Below, in pieces: positions 48,291 to 56,564 of a DNA stretch of 64,000 bases; the stretch's first letter is position 1; each line of letters starts with the position of its first letter. Below the pieces are notes generated by a model that was not told the origin of the DNA, made no database searches, and saw only the letters and a list, made by a program, of their open reading frames with translations. The DNA lies in assembly GCA_964397305.1 (NCBI GenBank), contig CAYNIP010000017.1, positions 1 to 64,000 on the forward strand. Reading direction: 5' to 3'. This stretch comes from JAAUTY01 sp964397305. Its GTDB lineage: Bacteria > Cyanobacteriota > Cyanobacteriia > Cyanobacteriales > Spirulinaceae. The position numbers and the translations under genes are program-made.

Positions 48291-50927
48291 ATGGCTAACT
48301 TGTCTACACCCCTGCTGGCAGCGGATGGTCCCTCCGATCCTTTGCTTGACCAGGAGCTCCTGCGCCTCTACGAGCGGGCCTTAGCTTCGACCAGTACTGG
48401 CATCACGATCAGCGATCTGCGCTGGCCGGAGCGGCCGATTGTCTACTGCAACCGCGCTTTTGAGGCGATTACCGGCTATGCGCGCCGTGAAGTGTTGGGC
48501 CAGAACTGTCGCTTTTTGCAGGGGGAGGATACGGACCCGGCGGCGGTGGCCCAAGTGCGGGCGGCGATCGCCGCTGGCGAGGAATGCTGCGTCACCCTGA
48601 AAAATTACCGCAAGGACGGCACCCCCTTCTGGAACGAGTTGACCATCTCGCCCATCTACGACGGGCAGGGCCAGCTCACCCACTACATCGGCCTCCAGAA
48701 CGATGTCACCCAGCGCCGCCAAGATGAGGAAGTGCGCCGCCTGATGGAATTCTCCGTGGAGCGGGCAGCCGATGCCGCCTTCTTTATCGACGCGGAGGCT
48801 CGGATTACCTACGCTAACCAGGCTGCCTGTCGGCTTTTGGGCTATACCCGTGCTGAACTCACGCGCTTGACCATCCCCGACATCGCCCCCGGCCACACCC
48901 TCACAGCGTGGCGGCAACACTGGCAAGAACTGCGGCAACAGGGAGCCCTGACCTTTGAAGCGCAGAACCAGGCCCGGGATGGCTCCCTGATTCCCGTCGA
49001 AATCACGGCTAATTATATCGAGTTCAATGGTCGGGCCTACAACTGTGCGTTTACTCGCGATATTAGCGATCGCAAACAGGCCGAGGTCGAACTACGCCGC
49101 AACGAAGCACATTACCGCCTCCTAGCCCGTAACCTCCCCAACGGCATAGTCTTTTTATTTGATCGCACCTACCGCTACCTGCTCGCCGAGGGGGGCGGCT
49201 TAGCCGCGGCCGGTCTCAGCAAGGAATTAGTCGAAGGCCGCACCCTCGAGGAGGTCTTCCCCCCGGAGGTTGTCGCTGTTTTTGCCCCGATTTACCAGGC
49301 GGCGATTGCAGCAGGTAAGACAACGACCTGCGAGTACCACTTCCAGGGTCAAGATTTGCTGGTTCATGTCACACCAGTCCTCGACGGCGAGGAGCAGATT
49401 ACGGGCGGGATGGTGATGACCCAAGAGATCACCGCCCGGAAGCAGACGGAACAGGAGCTGCGCTCCTTGGCTGATCGCCAGCGCCTCGCCAGCGAGATTG
49501 CCCAGCGGATTCGGCAATCCCTGGATTTACAAAGTGTGCTCACGGTGGCGGTGGAGGAAGTGCGCCAGTTGCTGCACACGGATCGGGTCGTCCTCTACCG
49601 CTTTGATCCCGACTGGCAAGGGGAAATTGTCGTGGAATCTGTGGGCGATCGCTGGCGTCCGACCGTTGGCGCTCGAGTCCAGGATGAATGCTTCCGCACC
49701 ACCCACGTTCCCCTCTACCAACAGGGCCGGGTGCGGGCTATCGACGACATTTACAGCGCGGGCCTGGAAGCGTGCCACATCCGCCTGCTCGAGAGCTTCC
49801 AGGTACGGGCTAATCTCGTCGTTCCCGTCCAGCAGGGCGAGACCCTCTGGGGGCTCCTGATCGTCCACCACTGCCAGGGGCCACGCCCGTGGCTGGCGGA
49901 CGAGATCAAACTGCTGCAAGAGCTGAACGTGCAGCTAGGGATCGCGATCCAGCAGGCCGCCCTGTTTGCCCAAGTGGAAGCGGAACTCCAGGAGCGATCG
50001 CGCGCCGAAGCCGCCCTCCGGCAGTCCGAGACCCAACTCCGAGAGCAGGCCGCCCAGCTCGCCGCCACCCTGACCGAGTTGCAGCAGACCCAAGCACAAC
50101 TGATCCAGTCGGAAACCATGTCCAGCCTCGGCCAGTTAGTCGCTGGCATCGCCCACGAGATCAACAACCCCATTTCCTTCATCCAAGGCAACCTCACCTA
50201 CGCCAGCGAGTACACCCAAGGCTTGCTCGACCTGCTCGCGCTCTACCAGCATCACTACCCCAACCCCGACCCGGCGATTACCGCCAAGGCCAGCGACCTT
50301 GACGCGGACTACATCGCCGCCGATTTCCCCAAGCTCCTGGACTCCATGCGGAGCGGAGCAGAACGCATTCGCGACCTCATTCGCTCCCTGCGGACCTTCT
50401 CGCGCTTAGACGAAGCCGAGCAAAAATCCGTTGATCTCCACGACAACCTTGACAGCATCCTGGCGGTGCTCCAGGGCCCGTTGGCGGATTCCCAGCCGGT
50501 GATCCACGTCGAGCGTCACTACGGCGATTTGCCCCCTGTGGACTGCTACCCCGGCGCGCTGAATCAGGCCGTGATGAACCTGCTGCTCAACGCGATCGAG
50601 GCCCTCCGGCGTCCTGAAACCCAAACCCAGCCAGGGTTTGAGCCAACGATCACGATTACCACGGCTGCGGTGGGGGCGAACCGAGTCGCGATCCGGATTC
50701 GTGACAATGGGCCCGGCATCCCCCCGGAGGTGCAGGCACAAATGTTCAACCCCTTCTTTACTACCAAGCCCATCGGGCAGGGGAAGGGGCTGGGGCTGTC
50801 GGTCAGCTACCAGATCGTCACCGATCAGCATCAAGGGCAGCTTACCTGCACCTCAACCCCCGGCCAGGGAACTGAGTTTAGCCTCGAGATCCCCCGCTGT
50901 GCTCGCCCGCTGCTGGCAACGGCCTAA
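48291..50927 (+). CDS. LOV-PAS-PAS-CBCR GAF sensor histidine kinase
   Basis: Domain order in 878 residues: LOV (about 25-145) with the photoactive GQNCRFLQG (Cys73), flavin contacts NYRKDGTPFWNEL and IGLQNDVT (Gln136); two PAS domains (about 150-265 and 270-385); GAF (about 400-560); coiled coil; histidine kinase with AGIAHEINNPISF (His622), NQAVMNLLLNAIEAL and RDNGPGIPPEVQ. The GAF carries both cysteines of a DXCF cyanobacteriochrome: DECF at 465-468 and CH at 495-496 in EACHIRLLESFQVRANLVV. It therefore should bind flavin in one domain and a bilin in the other. It stands alone, with no receiver gene beside it. Confidence 0.9.
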   Translation: MANLSTPLLAADGPSDPLLDQELLRLYERALASTSTGITISDLRWPERPIVYCNRAFEAITGYARREVLGQNCRFLQGEDTDPAAVAQVRAAIAAGEECCVTLKNYRKDGTPFWNELTISPIYDGQGQLTHYIGLQNDVTQRRQDEEVRRLMEFSVERAADAAFFIDAEARITYANQAACRLLGYTRAELTRLTIPDIAPGHTLTAWRQHWQELRQQGALTFEAQNQARDGSLIPVEITANYIEFNGRAYNCAFTRDISDRKQAEVELRRNEAHYRLLARNLPNGIVFLFDRTYRYLLAEGGGLAAAGLSKELVEGRTLEEVFPPEVVAVFAPIYQAAIAAGKTTTCEYHFQGQDLLVHVTPVLDGEEQITGGMVMTQEITARKQTEQELRSLADRQRLASEIAQRIRQSLDLQSVLTVAVEEVRQLLHTDRVVLYRFDPDWQGEIVVESVGDRWRPTVGARVQDECFRTTHVPLYQQGRVRAIDDIYSAGLEACHIRLLESFQVRANLVVPVQQGETLWGLLIVHHCQGPRPWLADEIKLLQELNVQLGIAIQQAALFAQVEAELQERSRAEAALRQSETQLREQAAQLAATLTELQQTQAQLIQSETMSSLGQLVAGIAHEINNPISFIQGNLTYASEYTQGLLDLLALYQHHYPNPDPAITAKASDLDADYIAADFPKLLDSMRSGAERIRDLIRSLRTFSRLDEAEQKSVDLHDNLDSILAVLQGPLADSQPVIHVERHYGDLPPVDCYPGALNQAVMNLLLNAIEALRRPETQTQPGFEPTITITTAAVGANRVAIRIRDNGPGIPPEVQAQMFNPFFTTKPIGQGKGLGLSVSYQIVTDQHQGQLTCTSTPGQGTEFSLEIPRCARPLLATA

Positions 50928-50935
50928 AGGGTAGG

Positions 50936-51000
50936 CGGGGGAACGAAAAAAAGCGCAGCTCCCCTAAATTTTGAGCGATGGTTCAAGGAGATGAGGATCT
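50936..51000 (-). mobile_element. One-ended remnant of repeat family A
   Basis: The block GAACGAAAAAAAGCGCAGCTCC and ATTTTGAGCGATGGTTC matches the left end of the element at 58605. The other end and the interior are missing, so this is a truncated copy. Confidence 0.6.
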
Positions 51001-51107
51001 CTGAGGTTTCCGATGACAGTTCCTAGCGTTGTTTCAAACAATTTTGAGACCCGCTGAAATAGCTGCAATTCCTGCTTGGCAAGGATTTCGCGATTGACCC
51101 GTCTCAT
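50964..51107 (-). CDS. possible 47-residue protein or gene remnant
   Basis: The frame from ATG 51107 gives MRRVNREILAKQELQLFQ and RVSKLFETTLGTVIGNL, a regular amphipathic helical sequence that looks genuinely coding. It ends EPSLKI with its stop inside the remnant of repeat family A, so the repeat may have cut off the original C-terminus. No family is recognised and no ribosome site is clear. It sits between the LOV kinase and repeat copy 51138. Confidence 0.35.
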   Translation of the reverse strand: MRRVNREILAKQELQLFQRVSKLFETTLGTVIGNLRDPHLLEPSLKI

Positions 51108-51137
51108 TCTTAACGGAAACAACTATGACCCTCTTAG

Positions 51138-51224
51138 GTCAGATCGGGGTGAAACGCTGATTTTTCGTCGGCTGTAATGGCGGAAATTCGTGGGAATCCC
51201 CCAGAACAACACAAGAGGGATAAT
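51138..51224 (+). repeat. 87-bp dispersed repeat, copy 2
   Basis: It matches 1583-1670 in the same orientation, with the shared core GTCAGATCGGGGTGAA, CGTCGGCTGTAATGGCGG and AAATTCGTGGGAA. It lies in a gene-poor stretch beside a DUF2252 pseudogene. Nothing else in 51225-51376 can be named. Confidence 0.75.
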
Positions 51225-51376
51225 CTCACACCAAGCGTCGGCACCCTAGCAGCCAACCGAGGGTACACTTCACCACCCAGCATTTCTTGAGTAGAATGCG
51301 TGAAGAATTGGTTGCCACCATAACAAGTGAGTTTTGCCCCGCCACCTCCGCCCTGCGAGGCATCATGGTTCGCATC

Positions 51377-51941
51377 TTATAGGAACCCTGGTTTTGCCTC
51401 AATTGGCCCAGACTGCACGGCCTCCACCATCCGCTGGTGATCCTGCTCCACCTGATGGGCATAGGTGACGGCAAAATTTGTTACCGCCTGGTCGAAGACA
51501 TCGCTGCTACCCAAATAACCATGAATCATGGCGGCATCCCCCGTGCGGGCGTGGGCACGAGCCAGGGCCGACCCGCAAATTTCCGCATAATCTTCCAAAC
51601 TGCGGGCAGACATGCCCTTGAGCTTGATTGAGGTTTTCATGTCTTTGAGCTGTCGGCAGTAGAAATCCTTCCCCTGGAGATTTGTCGTCCAGCCCAGAAA
51701 AATGTCGCTGGCGGTTTGCATGAGTTGACGGAGACTGCATCATTCGCCAAGGCCGAATCGGAATTAGCTCTGGAATACGCTGCTGGTTGGACGTTTCGAG
51801 TAACTCCAAGGGGTCGGGGCGATCGCTTTGCGGGGACCAGTCTTGATGCAGTGATCGCGGCACAGTCTGGCGCAAAGCTTTTCCGACGGCCTGGCGATCG
51901 CGGCGAGAGCGCGACTGAGCAATCGAAACTAAAGGGTCCAT
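51377..51941 (-). pseudogene. DUF2252 protein pseudogene with internal deletion
   Basis: The first part (frame from 51941) contains RSLHQDWSPQSDRPDPLELL and RIPELIPIRPWRMMQSP, the start of a DUF2252 protein. After about 51720, in a different frame, follows QTASDIFLGWTTNLQGKDFY, CRQLKDMKTS, ALARAHARTGDAAMIHGYLG and FDQAVTNFAVTYAHQVEQD, the conserved end of the same family. Intact members are about 430-470 residues, so roughly 300 codons of the middle are missing and the frame is broken at the join. DUF2252 proteins look like kinase-fold enzymes of unknown role. Confidence 0.85.
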
Positions 51942-52146
51942 GCCGCCAGATTCAGAGCCGTTGGGGGCTGCCTTGATGCTAATTGAAGTTCTGGAGTAAC
52001 TACAGCTTGCCCGAGCGCCGTGGTTCTCCAGGATCTAGGAGGGAAATGACCGAGCGCAGGCGCCAGCGTCCCCCATCGCCTAGGGGCTTGGTCTCTAAGC
52101 CCAGAGCTGCTCAGGGTTTGCAGCCCAAACCCCGACCGACGGGCCG

Positions 52147-54402
52147 TCATGGCGTTGGCTGCCGCTTCGGTTCCGGCCCCGTCGCCGGGGAGCTGGGGCT
52201 GACGCGGCGGGGCAACCAGAGGTGAAAGGTAGAGCCCACCCCTAGTTCGCTGCTGACTTCAAGGCGCCCTTGCATCAGTTCGGCTAGGGACTTGGCGATC
52301 GCCAACCCCAGGCCCGTCCCCGAGTAGCGCCGGGTCGTGGTCTGATCGACCTGGCGAAATTCCTCAAAAATGTGGGCTTGCTGCTCCGGGGCAATGCCGA
52401 TGCCCGTGTCCTGGACACTGAGACAGAGGTAATCATCCCTCGGGGACGCGGCGCGATCGCCCGTCCCCGAGGCGTCCCGAATCCGCACCGCAATCCAGCC
52501 CTGCTCCGTGAACTTGACGGCATTGGCCAGGAGATTGACCAGAATCTGGCGCAGGCGATCGCGATCATTGCAGACCTTCAGATCCGCCACCTCACTCTCG
52601 AAGCGAAATTCCAGGCCCTTCTCATCGGCCAGGGGCTGCAACTCCGCCAAGGTCGTTTTCACCAACTGACCGAGGTTAAAGGGCTTCGGCTTTAAGACCA
52701 GCCGCCGGGCCTCAATCTTGGACAGATCGAGAATGTCATCGATCAGGGCCAGCAAGGACTTGCCATTGGTATAAATCCGCTGGAGCATCTGCACCTGCTG
52801 CTCACTGAGGGCCCCCGAGCGCTGCCGCAGCAACACCTGCGAGAAGCCGATGATCGCATTCATCGGCGTTCGTAGCTCGTGGGACATCGTGGCGAGAAAC
52901 TGGCCCTTCAAGCGAACAGCTTCCTGCACTTCGCCGTAGAGGCGAGCATTGTCAATCGCGAGGGCGGCTCGGTAGGCGAGATCTTCCACCAACTCCAGAT
53001 CCTCGAGGCTGTAGTGGCGGGGCGACGGCCCCCAGACACAGAGGATCGAGCCGAGGACGCGATCGCCAATATGCAGCGGCACACAGACATAGGAGCGCAG
53101 CCCCAGGCAATCCAACAACTGCCGCTGGCTGGGAGTCGTGGCAAAGGCCGCCAGAGCCAAGTCACAGAGTTCAAAACAGGCCAAGGATTGCCCCGTGCGA
53201 ATCACCTGGGCCGTCTGAGGGGTGCGATTTTCCCCCTGCAACTGCCAGACCAAAGATTCCTGGCTGGGATCAGCGTGGGCAACAGCGATCAGGTGAGGAG
53301 ACGTGTCCGGTACTGCCAGGTTGATCGTACACCAGTCGGCCAGCTCTGGGACAATTAGATGAGCCAAATTCCGTAGCGTCGTCTCATAGTCCAAGGAAGC
53401 CGAGAGGAGGGTGGTTGCGGCAGCGAGGAAGTGCGATCGCTCCTCCGCCCGCTTACTCTCGGTGATATTCTGCACCATCACCATCCCCGCAAAGGCCTCG
53501 GGCAACAGGCGCGCCACCGGCAGCACATCCAGCCGGTAGACTGAGCCCTGGTAATGGTACTCCGTGACACTCATCTCCCCCGCCAGAGCCCGTTGGCACA
53601 GGGGGGCCAGGGTTGCAGCCAGGGAGGGCGGGCCCGCCTCGCTGACCAATTGCCCCGTCAAGGCCTCCTCGCCCACTAACTCGGTCAAGGCTTCTCCTGC
53701 GGCGATCGTGTAGCGTAGGTGGCGATCCACCAGGAAGACCGCCCCATTGGGAAAATGCTCAGCCAGGGTGCGATAGAGCCGCTCACTGGTTCTCAGGGCC
53801 AGCTCCGCCTGCTTGGCGGCGGTGATGTCTTTGCCGATTTCCAAATTAGCAACCGGCCGGCCCCGGTCATCTCGGTGCAGACTCCAGGTACTGGCCACCG
53901 CCAGGGCCGTACCGTCGCGCCGGTAGTGGACAAGTTCGCCGCGCCACTCCCCCTGGGCGAGGAAATCCTGCTCGATCACTGCTAGCGATACGGGAAATTC
54001 CGTCCGCAGCAGGGTATGCACGTTTTGCCCCAGGGCCTCGGCCCCACTCCAGCCGTAGAGACGCTCACAGGCCGGGTTCCAATAGGTGATCCGATCGTTG
54101 AGATCCCGCACTAAGATCGCATCATTCACTAAGTCAAGCTGGGCATAGCGCTCTTGGAGCAAGCGGTTGCGCTCGGTCAGCTCCCTGTGCAGTTGATAGA
54201 TGAGGTAGCCGAGGGCTGAGGCAATGGCAAGATCCAGCCAGGGAACAACCCAGGTATTGGTCAGCACGAGCAGGGCGACCACGAGAATCAACAGCAGCAC
54301 GGCAGCCCACCAGTGGGCTGAGTCCACGAGGGCCTGCGGTCGCGATCGCCAGCGACCAGGCCTGACCAAACGAATCGCACGCCGCTGGGCCGGTTTTCTC
54401 AT
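52147..54402 (-). CDS. membrane PAS-PAS-GAF sensor histidine kinase
   Basis: The 751-residue protein has two N-terminal membrane helices (about 25-70), PAS 1 (RDLNDRITYWNPACERLYGW), PAS 2 (about 200-320), a GAF domain (about 335-490) and an HisKA-HATPase transmitter. The transmitter has ATMSHELRTPMNAIIGFS (acceptor His), DRLRQILVNLLANAVKFT, VQDTGIGIAPEQQ and YSGTGLGLAIAK. No photoreceptor cysteines are seen. The ATG at 54402 is used; a start at 54474 is possible, but longer frames run into the divergent gene. TTGACA at about 54436 lies in the shared 88-nt spacer with the gene at 54491. Confidence 0.9.
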   Translation of the reverse strand: MRKPAQRRAIRLVRPGRWRSRPQALVDSAHWWAAVLLLILVVALLVLTNTWVVPWLDLAIASALGYLIYQLHRELTERNRLLQERYAQLDLVNDAILVRDLNDRITYWNPACERLYGWSGAEALGQNVHTLLRTEFPVSLAVIEQDFLAQGEWRGELVHYRRDGTALAVASTWSLHRDDRGRPVANLEIGKDITAAKQAELALRTSERLYRTLAEHFPNGAVFLVDRHLRYTIAAGEALTELVGEEALTGQLVSEAGPPSLAATLAPLCQRALAGEMSVTEYHYQGSVYRLDVLPVARLLPEAFAGMVMVQNITESKRAEERSHFLAAATTLLSASLDYETTLRNLAHLIVPELADWCTINLAVPDTSPHLIAVAHADPSQESLVWQLQGENRTPQTAQVIRTGQSLACFELCDLALAAFATTPSQRQLLDCLGLRSYVCVPLHIGDRVLGSILCVWGPSPRHYSLEDLELVEDLAYRAALAIDNARLYGEVQEAVRLKGQFLATMSHELRTPMNAIIGFSQVLLRQRSGALSEQQVQMLQRIYTNGKSLLALIDDILDLSKIEARRLVLKPKPFNLGQLVKTTLAELQPLADEKGLEFRFESEVADLKVCNDRDRLRQILVNLLANAVKFTEQGWIAVRIRDASGTGDRAASPRDDYLCLSVQDTGIGIAPEQQAHIFEEFRQVDQTTTRRYSGTGLGLAIAKSLAELMQGRLEVSSELGVGSTFHLWLPRRVSPSSPATGPEPKRQPTP

Positions 54403-54490
54403 CGCCCCTAGCTGGGGAACCGACAATTCCCACCCTTGACATCGATCGTTAAAATAGCAGAAAAGATTTGCCATTGGTGCAGAGGGCGGG

Positions 54491-55870
54491 ATGAGGCTCG
54501 AACAGGAAAAGGATCGCCACCAGTGTTTGGAAAAGTTGGGGTGGGCCATGAACAAGCTAGGGGTGGTGGTTAACCCTAGCGATCTGGCAAAAATTACCGC
54601 CTTGATTGTGCAGACCATGACCGGGCCCTGGCGGTACTTCCACACGCCGGACCACATCTTCGAGGTGGGCGGCTCGACCAATGCCATCGAAGTCTTGGCG
54701 GCCCTCTTCCACGATCTGGTTTATGTGCAAGTCGATCAGAGCGTTCACTTCAATCTGACCTACTACATCTCACCGCTAGTTCATGAGTCTGGCGAACAGC
54801 TCTACATCCGTCCAGAGTCGGATTTGCCCCCGGACCCGCTGTTCGATCTGGTGACGGCGATCTTTGGCTTCACCCCCGGTCAACAATTGTCTCCCTTTGC
54901 GGGTCAGAATGAATTTCTCAGCGCCCTCGTCTGCGTTAAGGTGCTGCAACCGTTCCTCAGCCCCGGCCTGTTGGCGCAAATCGTGGCCTGCATTGAAGCT
55001 ACCATCCCCTTCCGGCCAGAGAAGGAGGGCCTCTCGCCCAGTGAACGTCTGTTCCAACGCCTGCAAGCGGCCAACGAGCGCTTTAACCTCGGTCTCAGCG
55101 AAGCCGCGCAAATTGAAGCAGTCCAGAGTGCGGTCCGGATGGCGAATCGGGATGTGGGCAGTTTTGCCAACCCAGTCTCGGCCCGCTTCTTAGACAATAC
55201 CTGGAGCTTGCTGCCGGAAACCAACCACAATCTTAAAAACCCCAGCTCCTACACGGTGCATGATTTCCGCGTTGCGCTGCAAAAGATGGAAAAGTTTATG
55301 GATTTCCTGCGCCCGGATATTGTGTTTCAGGAATTTCGCGGTGAGCCGAACCCGAAAACCTACCAGGGAATGCTGGACCGAGCGGGGCGCAATATCGAGA
55401 TTGCTCGCCTCTATTTAGGAAGCAAGCTCTTCACGATGGCGCTCCTAGAAGCCCTTTCGCGGCGGTTTGGGCGCAATATTCCCCTCTCGACCCTGATGGG
55501 GGAACTGAATCCTCTAGGGATTTCTATTGAGAAGCTCGAGGACTTTCTCCCCGATCTTCCCAATCGCTACCCGCTAGATCATGATCTGGAGCGGGAGGTG
55601 TTTGAACTCCTCCACAAGGGCCGCTTTAGCAGCTCGGCCTACGATATCAAGAACTCCCCCCTGACGACGTTCATTGTCAAGGTGATGGGCTTTGAGCGCA
55701 TTCGCGCCCTGATCGGGGCGGCGAAGGAGTTCTTCGAGGACCAGCGCTCCTCCGAGTCTTTCCTGGAACTCTGTGATCCTGAGGTGGTGGAGGCGATTGT
55801 GCAGGCCCTCGCTCGCCTCTTTGACAGCCGCAAGGCGGCGCTGCTCTCCCCAGCGTCGGTCTGTGCCTAG
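54491..55870 (+). CDS. HD-superfamily-like protein of cyanobacteria
   Basis: The 459-residue soluble protein has WRYFHTPDHIFEVGG and LAALFHDLVYVQVD, the His and His-Asp pattern of HD phosphohydrolases, near residues 38-80. Further conserved-looking blocks follow, such as RMANRDVGSFA and FLDNTWSLLPETN. It is probably a metal-dependent phosphohydrolase-like protein; the substrate is unknown. It is divergent from the PAS-GAF kinase and is followed by the DNA glycosylase gene after 4 nt, so those two form an operon. Confidence 0.72.
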   Translation: MRLEQEKDRHQCLEKLGWAMNKLGVVVNPSDLAKITALIVQTMTGPWRYFHTPDHIFEVGGSTNAIEVLAALFHDLVYVQVDQSVHFNLTYYISPLVHESGEQLYIRPESDLPPDPLFDLVTAIFGFTPGQQLSPFAGQNEFLSALVCVKVLQPFLSPGLLAQIVACIEATIPFRPEKEGLSPSERLFQRLQAANERFNLGLSEAAQIEAVQSAVRMANRDVGSFANPVSARFLDNTWSLLPETNHNLKNPSSYTVHDFRVALQKMEKFMDFLRPDIVFQEFRGEPNPKTYQGMLDRAGRNIEIARLYLGSKLFTMALLEALSRRFGRNIPLSTLMGELNPLGISIEKLEDFLPDLPNRYPLDHDLEREVFELLHKGRFSSSAYDIKNSPLTTFIVKVMGFERIRALIGAAKEFFEDQRSSESFLELCDPEVVEAIVQALARLFDSRKAALLSPASVCA

Positions 55871-55874
55871 GGAA

Positions 55875-56501
55875 ATGGTGGGACTCACGGCGGATTTCAC
55901 CGCTGCGGCGGCCGCTTTAGCCCAGCAGGATCGCGCCCTCGGGGCGATCATTGAGCGGGTGGGTCCCTGCACCCTGGGCCAGACGGCGAAAACGACGGAG
56001 CTGCTCCAGGAGCTGGCGATCGCCATCATTCACCAGCAGCTCTCTCAACGGGCGGCCGCCAGCATCCAGGGTCGTTTTCTGGCCCTCTACGGGAACGGGC
56101 AGGACTTGACCCCCGCTACGCTGTTGGCAACACCGGCGGAAACCCTCCGCGCGGCTGGGCTCTCGCGCCCCAAGGTGCGCTATCTCCAGGGCTTGGCGCG
56201 GCAAATCGAGGCGGGCTTGCCCAGTTTGGCAGAGCTGGCCACCTGGGAGGATGCGGCGATCCTGGAAACCCTGACAGCGATCGCCGGCATCGGTCGCTGG
56301 ACCGTGGAAATGCTGTTGATCTTCCGGCTCTACCGGCCCAATGTCTGGCCCAGCCAAGACTTAGGGATTCGCAAGGCCGTGGGCCATCTGCTGGGCTGGG
56401 AATCTGGCGGAACCCCCCAAGCCGTGGCGGCGGTGGGGGAGCGCTGGCAGCCGACGCGCACCGTGGCGGCCTGGTATCTCTGGCGTAGCCTCGAGGTCTG
56501 A
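55875..56501 (+). CDS. DNA-3-methyladenine glycosylase II (AlkA-type)
   Basis: The 208-residue enzyme has the HhH-GPD fold: ELAIAIIHQQLSQRAAASI, LRAAGLSRPKVRYL, the hairpin LTAIAGIGRWTVEML, and VWPSQDLGIRKAVGHL with the catalytic Asp. It removes alkylated bases in base-excision repair. It is the short form without the N-terminal Ada-like domain. I start at the ATG at 55875, 4 nt after the HD-like gene. A longer frame inside that gene is not convincing. Confidence 0.88.
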   Translation: MVGLTADFTAAAAALAQQDRALGAIIERVGPCTLGQTAKTTELLQELAIAIIHQQLSQRAAASIQGRFLALYGNGQDLTPATLLATPAETLRAAGLSRPKVRYLQGLARQIEAGLPSLAELATWEDAAILETLTAIAGIGRWTVEMLLIFRLYRPNVWPSQDLGIRKAVGHLLGWESGGTPQAVAAVGERWQPTRTVAAWYLWRSLEV

Positions 56502-56564
56502 GGGGACGGCTGGGCCCGGGAGTGCTTTGGGGTACAACTGCCAGGCCGGTCCGCTACCGGCGGG

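Noticed and set aside
52046..52225. 60-codon frame with a strong AGGAGG before its ATG
   Set aside because: The product is Arg/Pro-rich low complexity and its end is antisense to the kinase gene at 52147. The ribosome site is probably chance.
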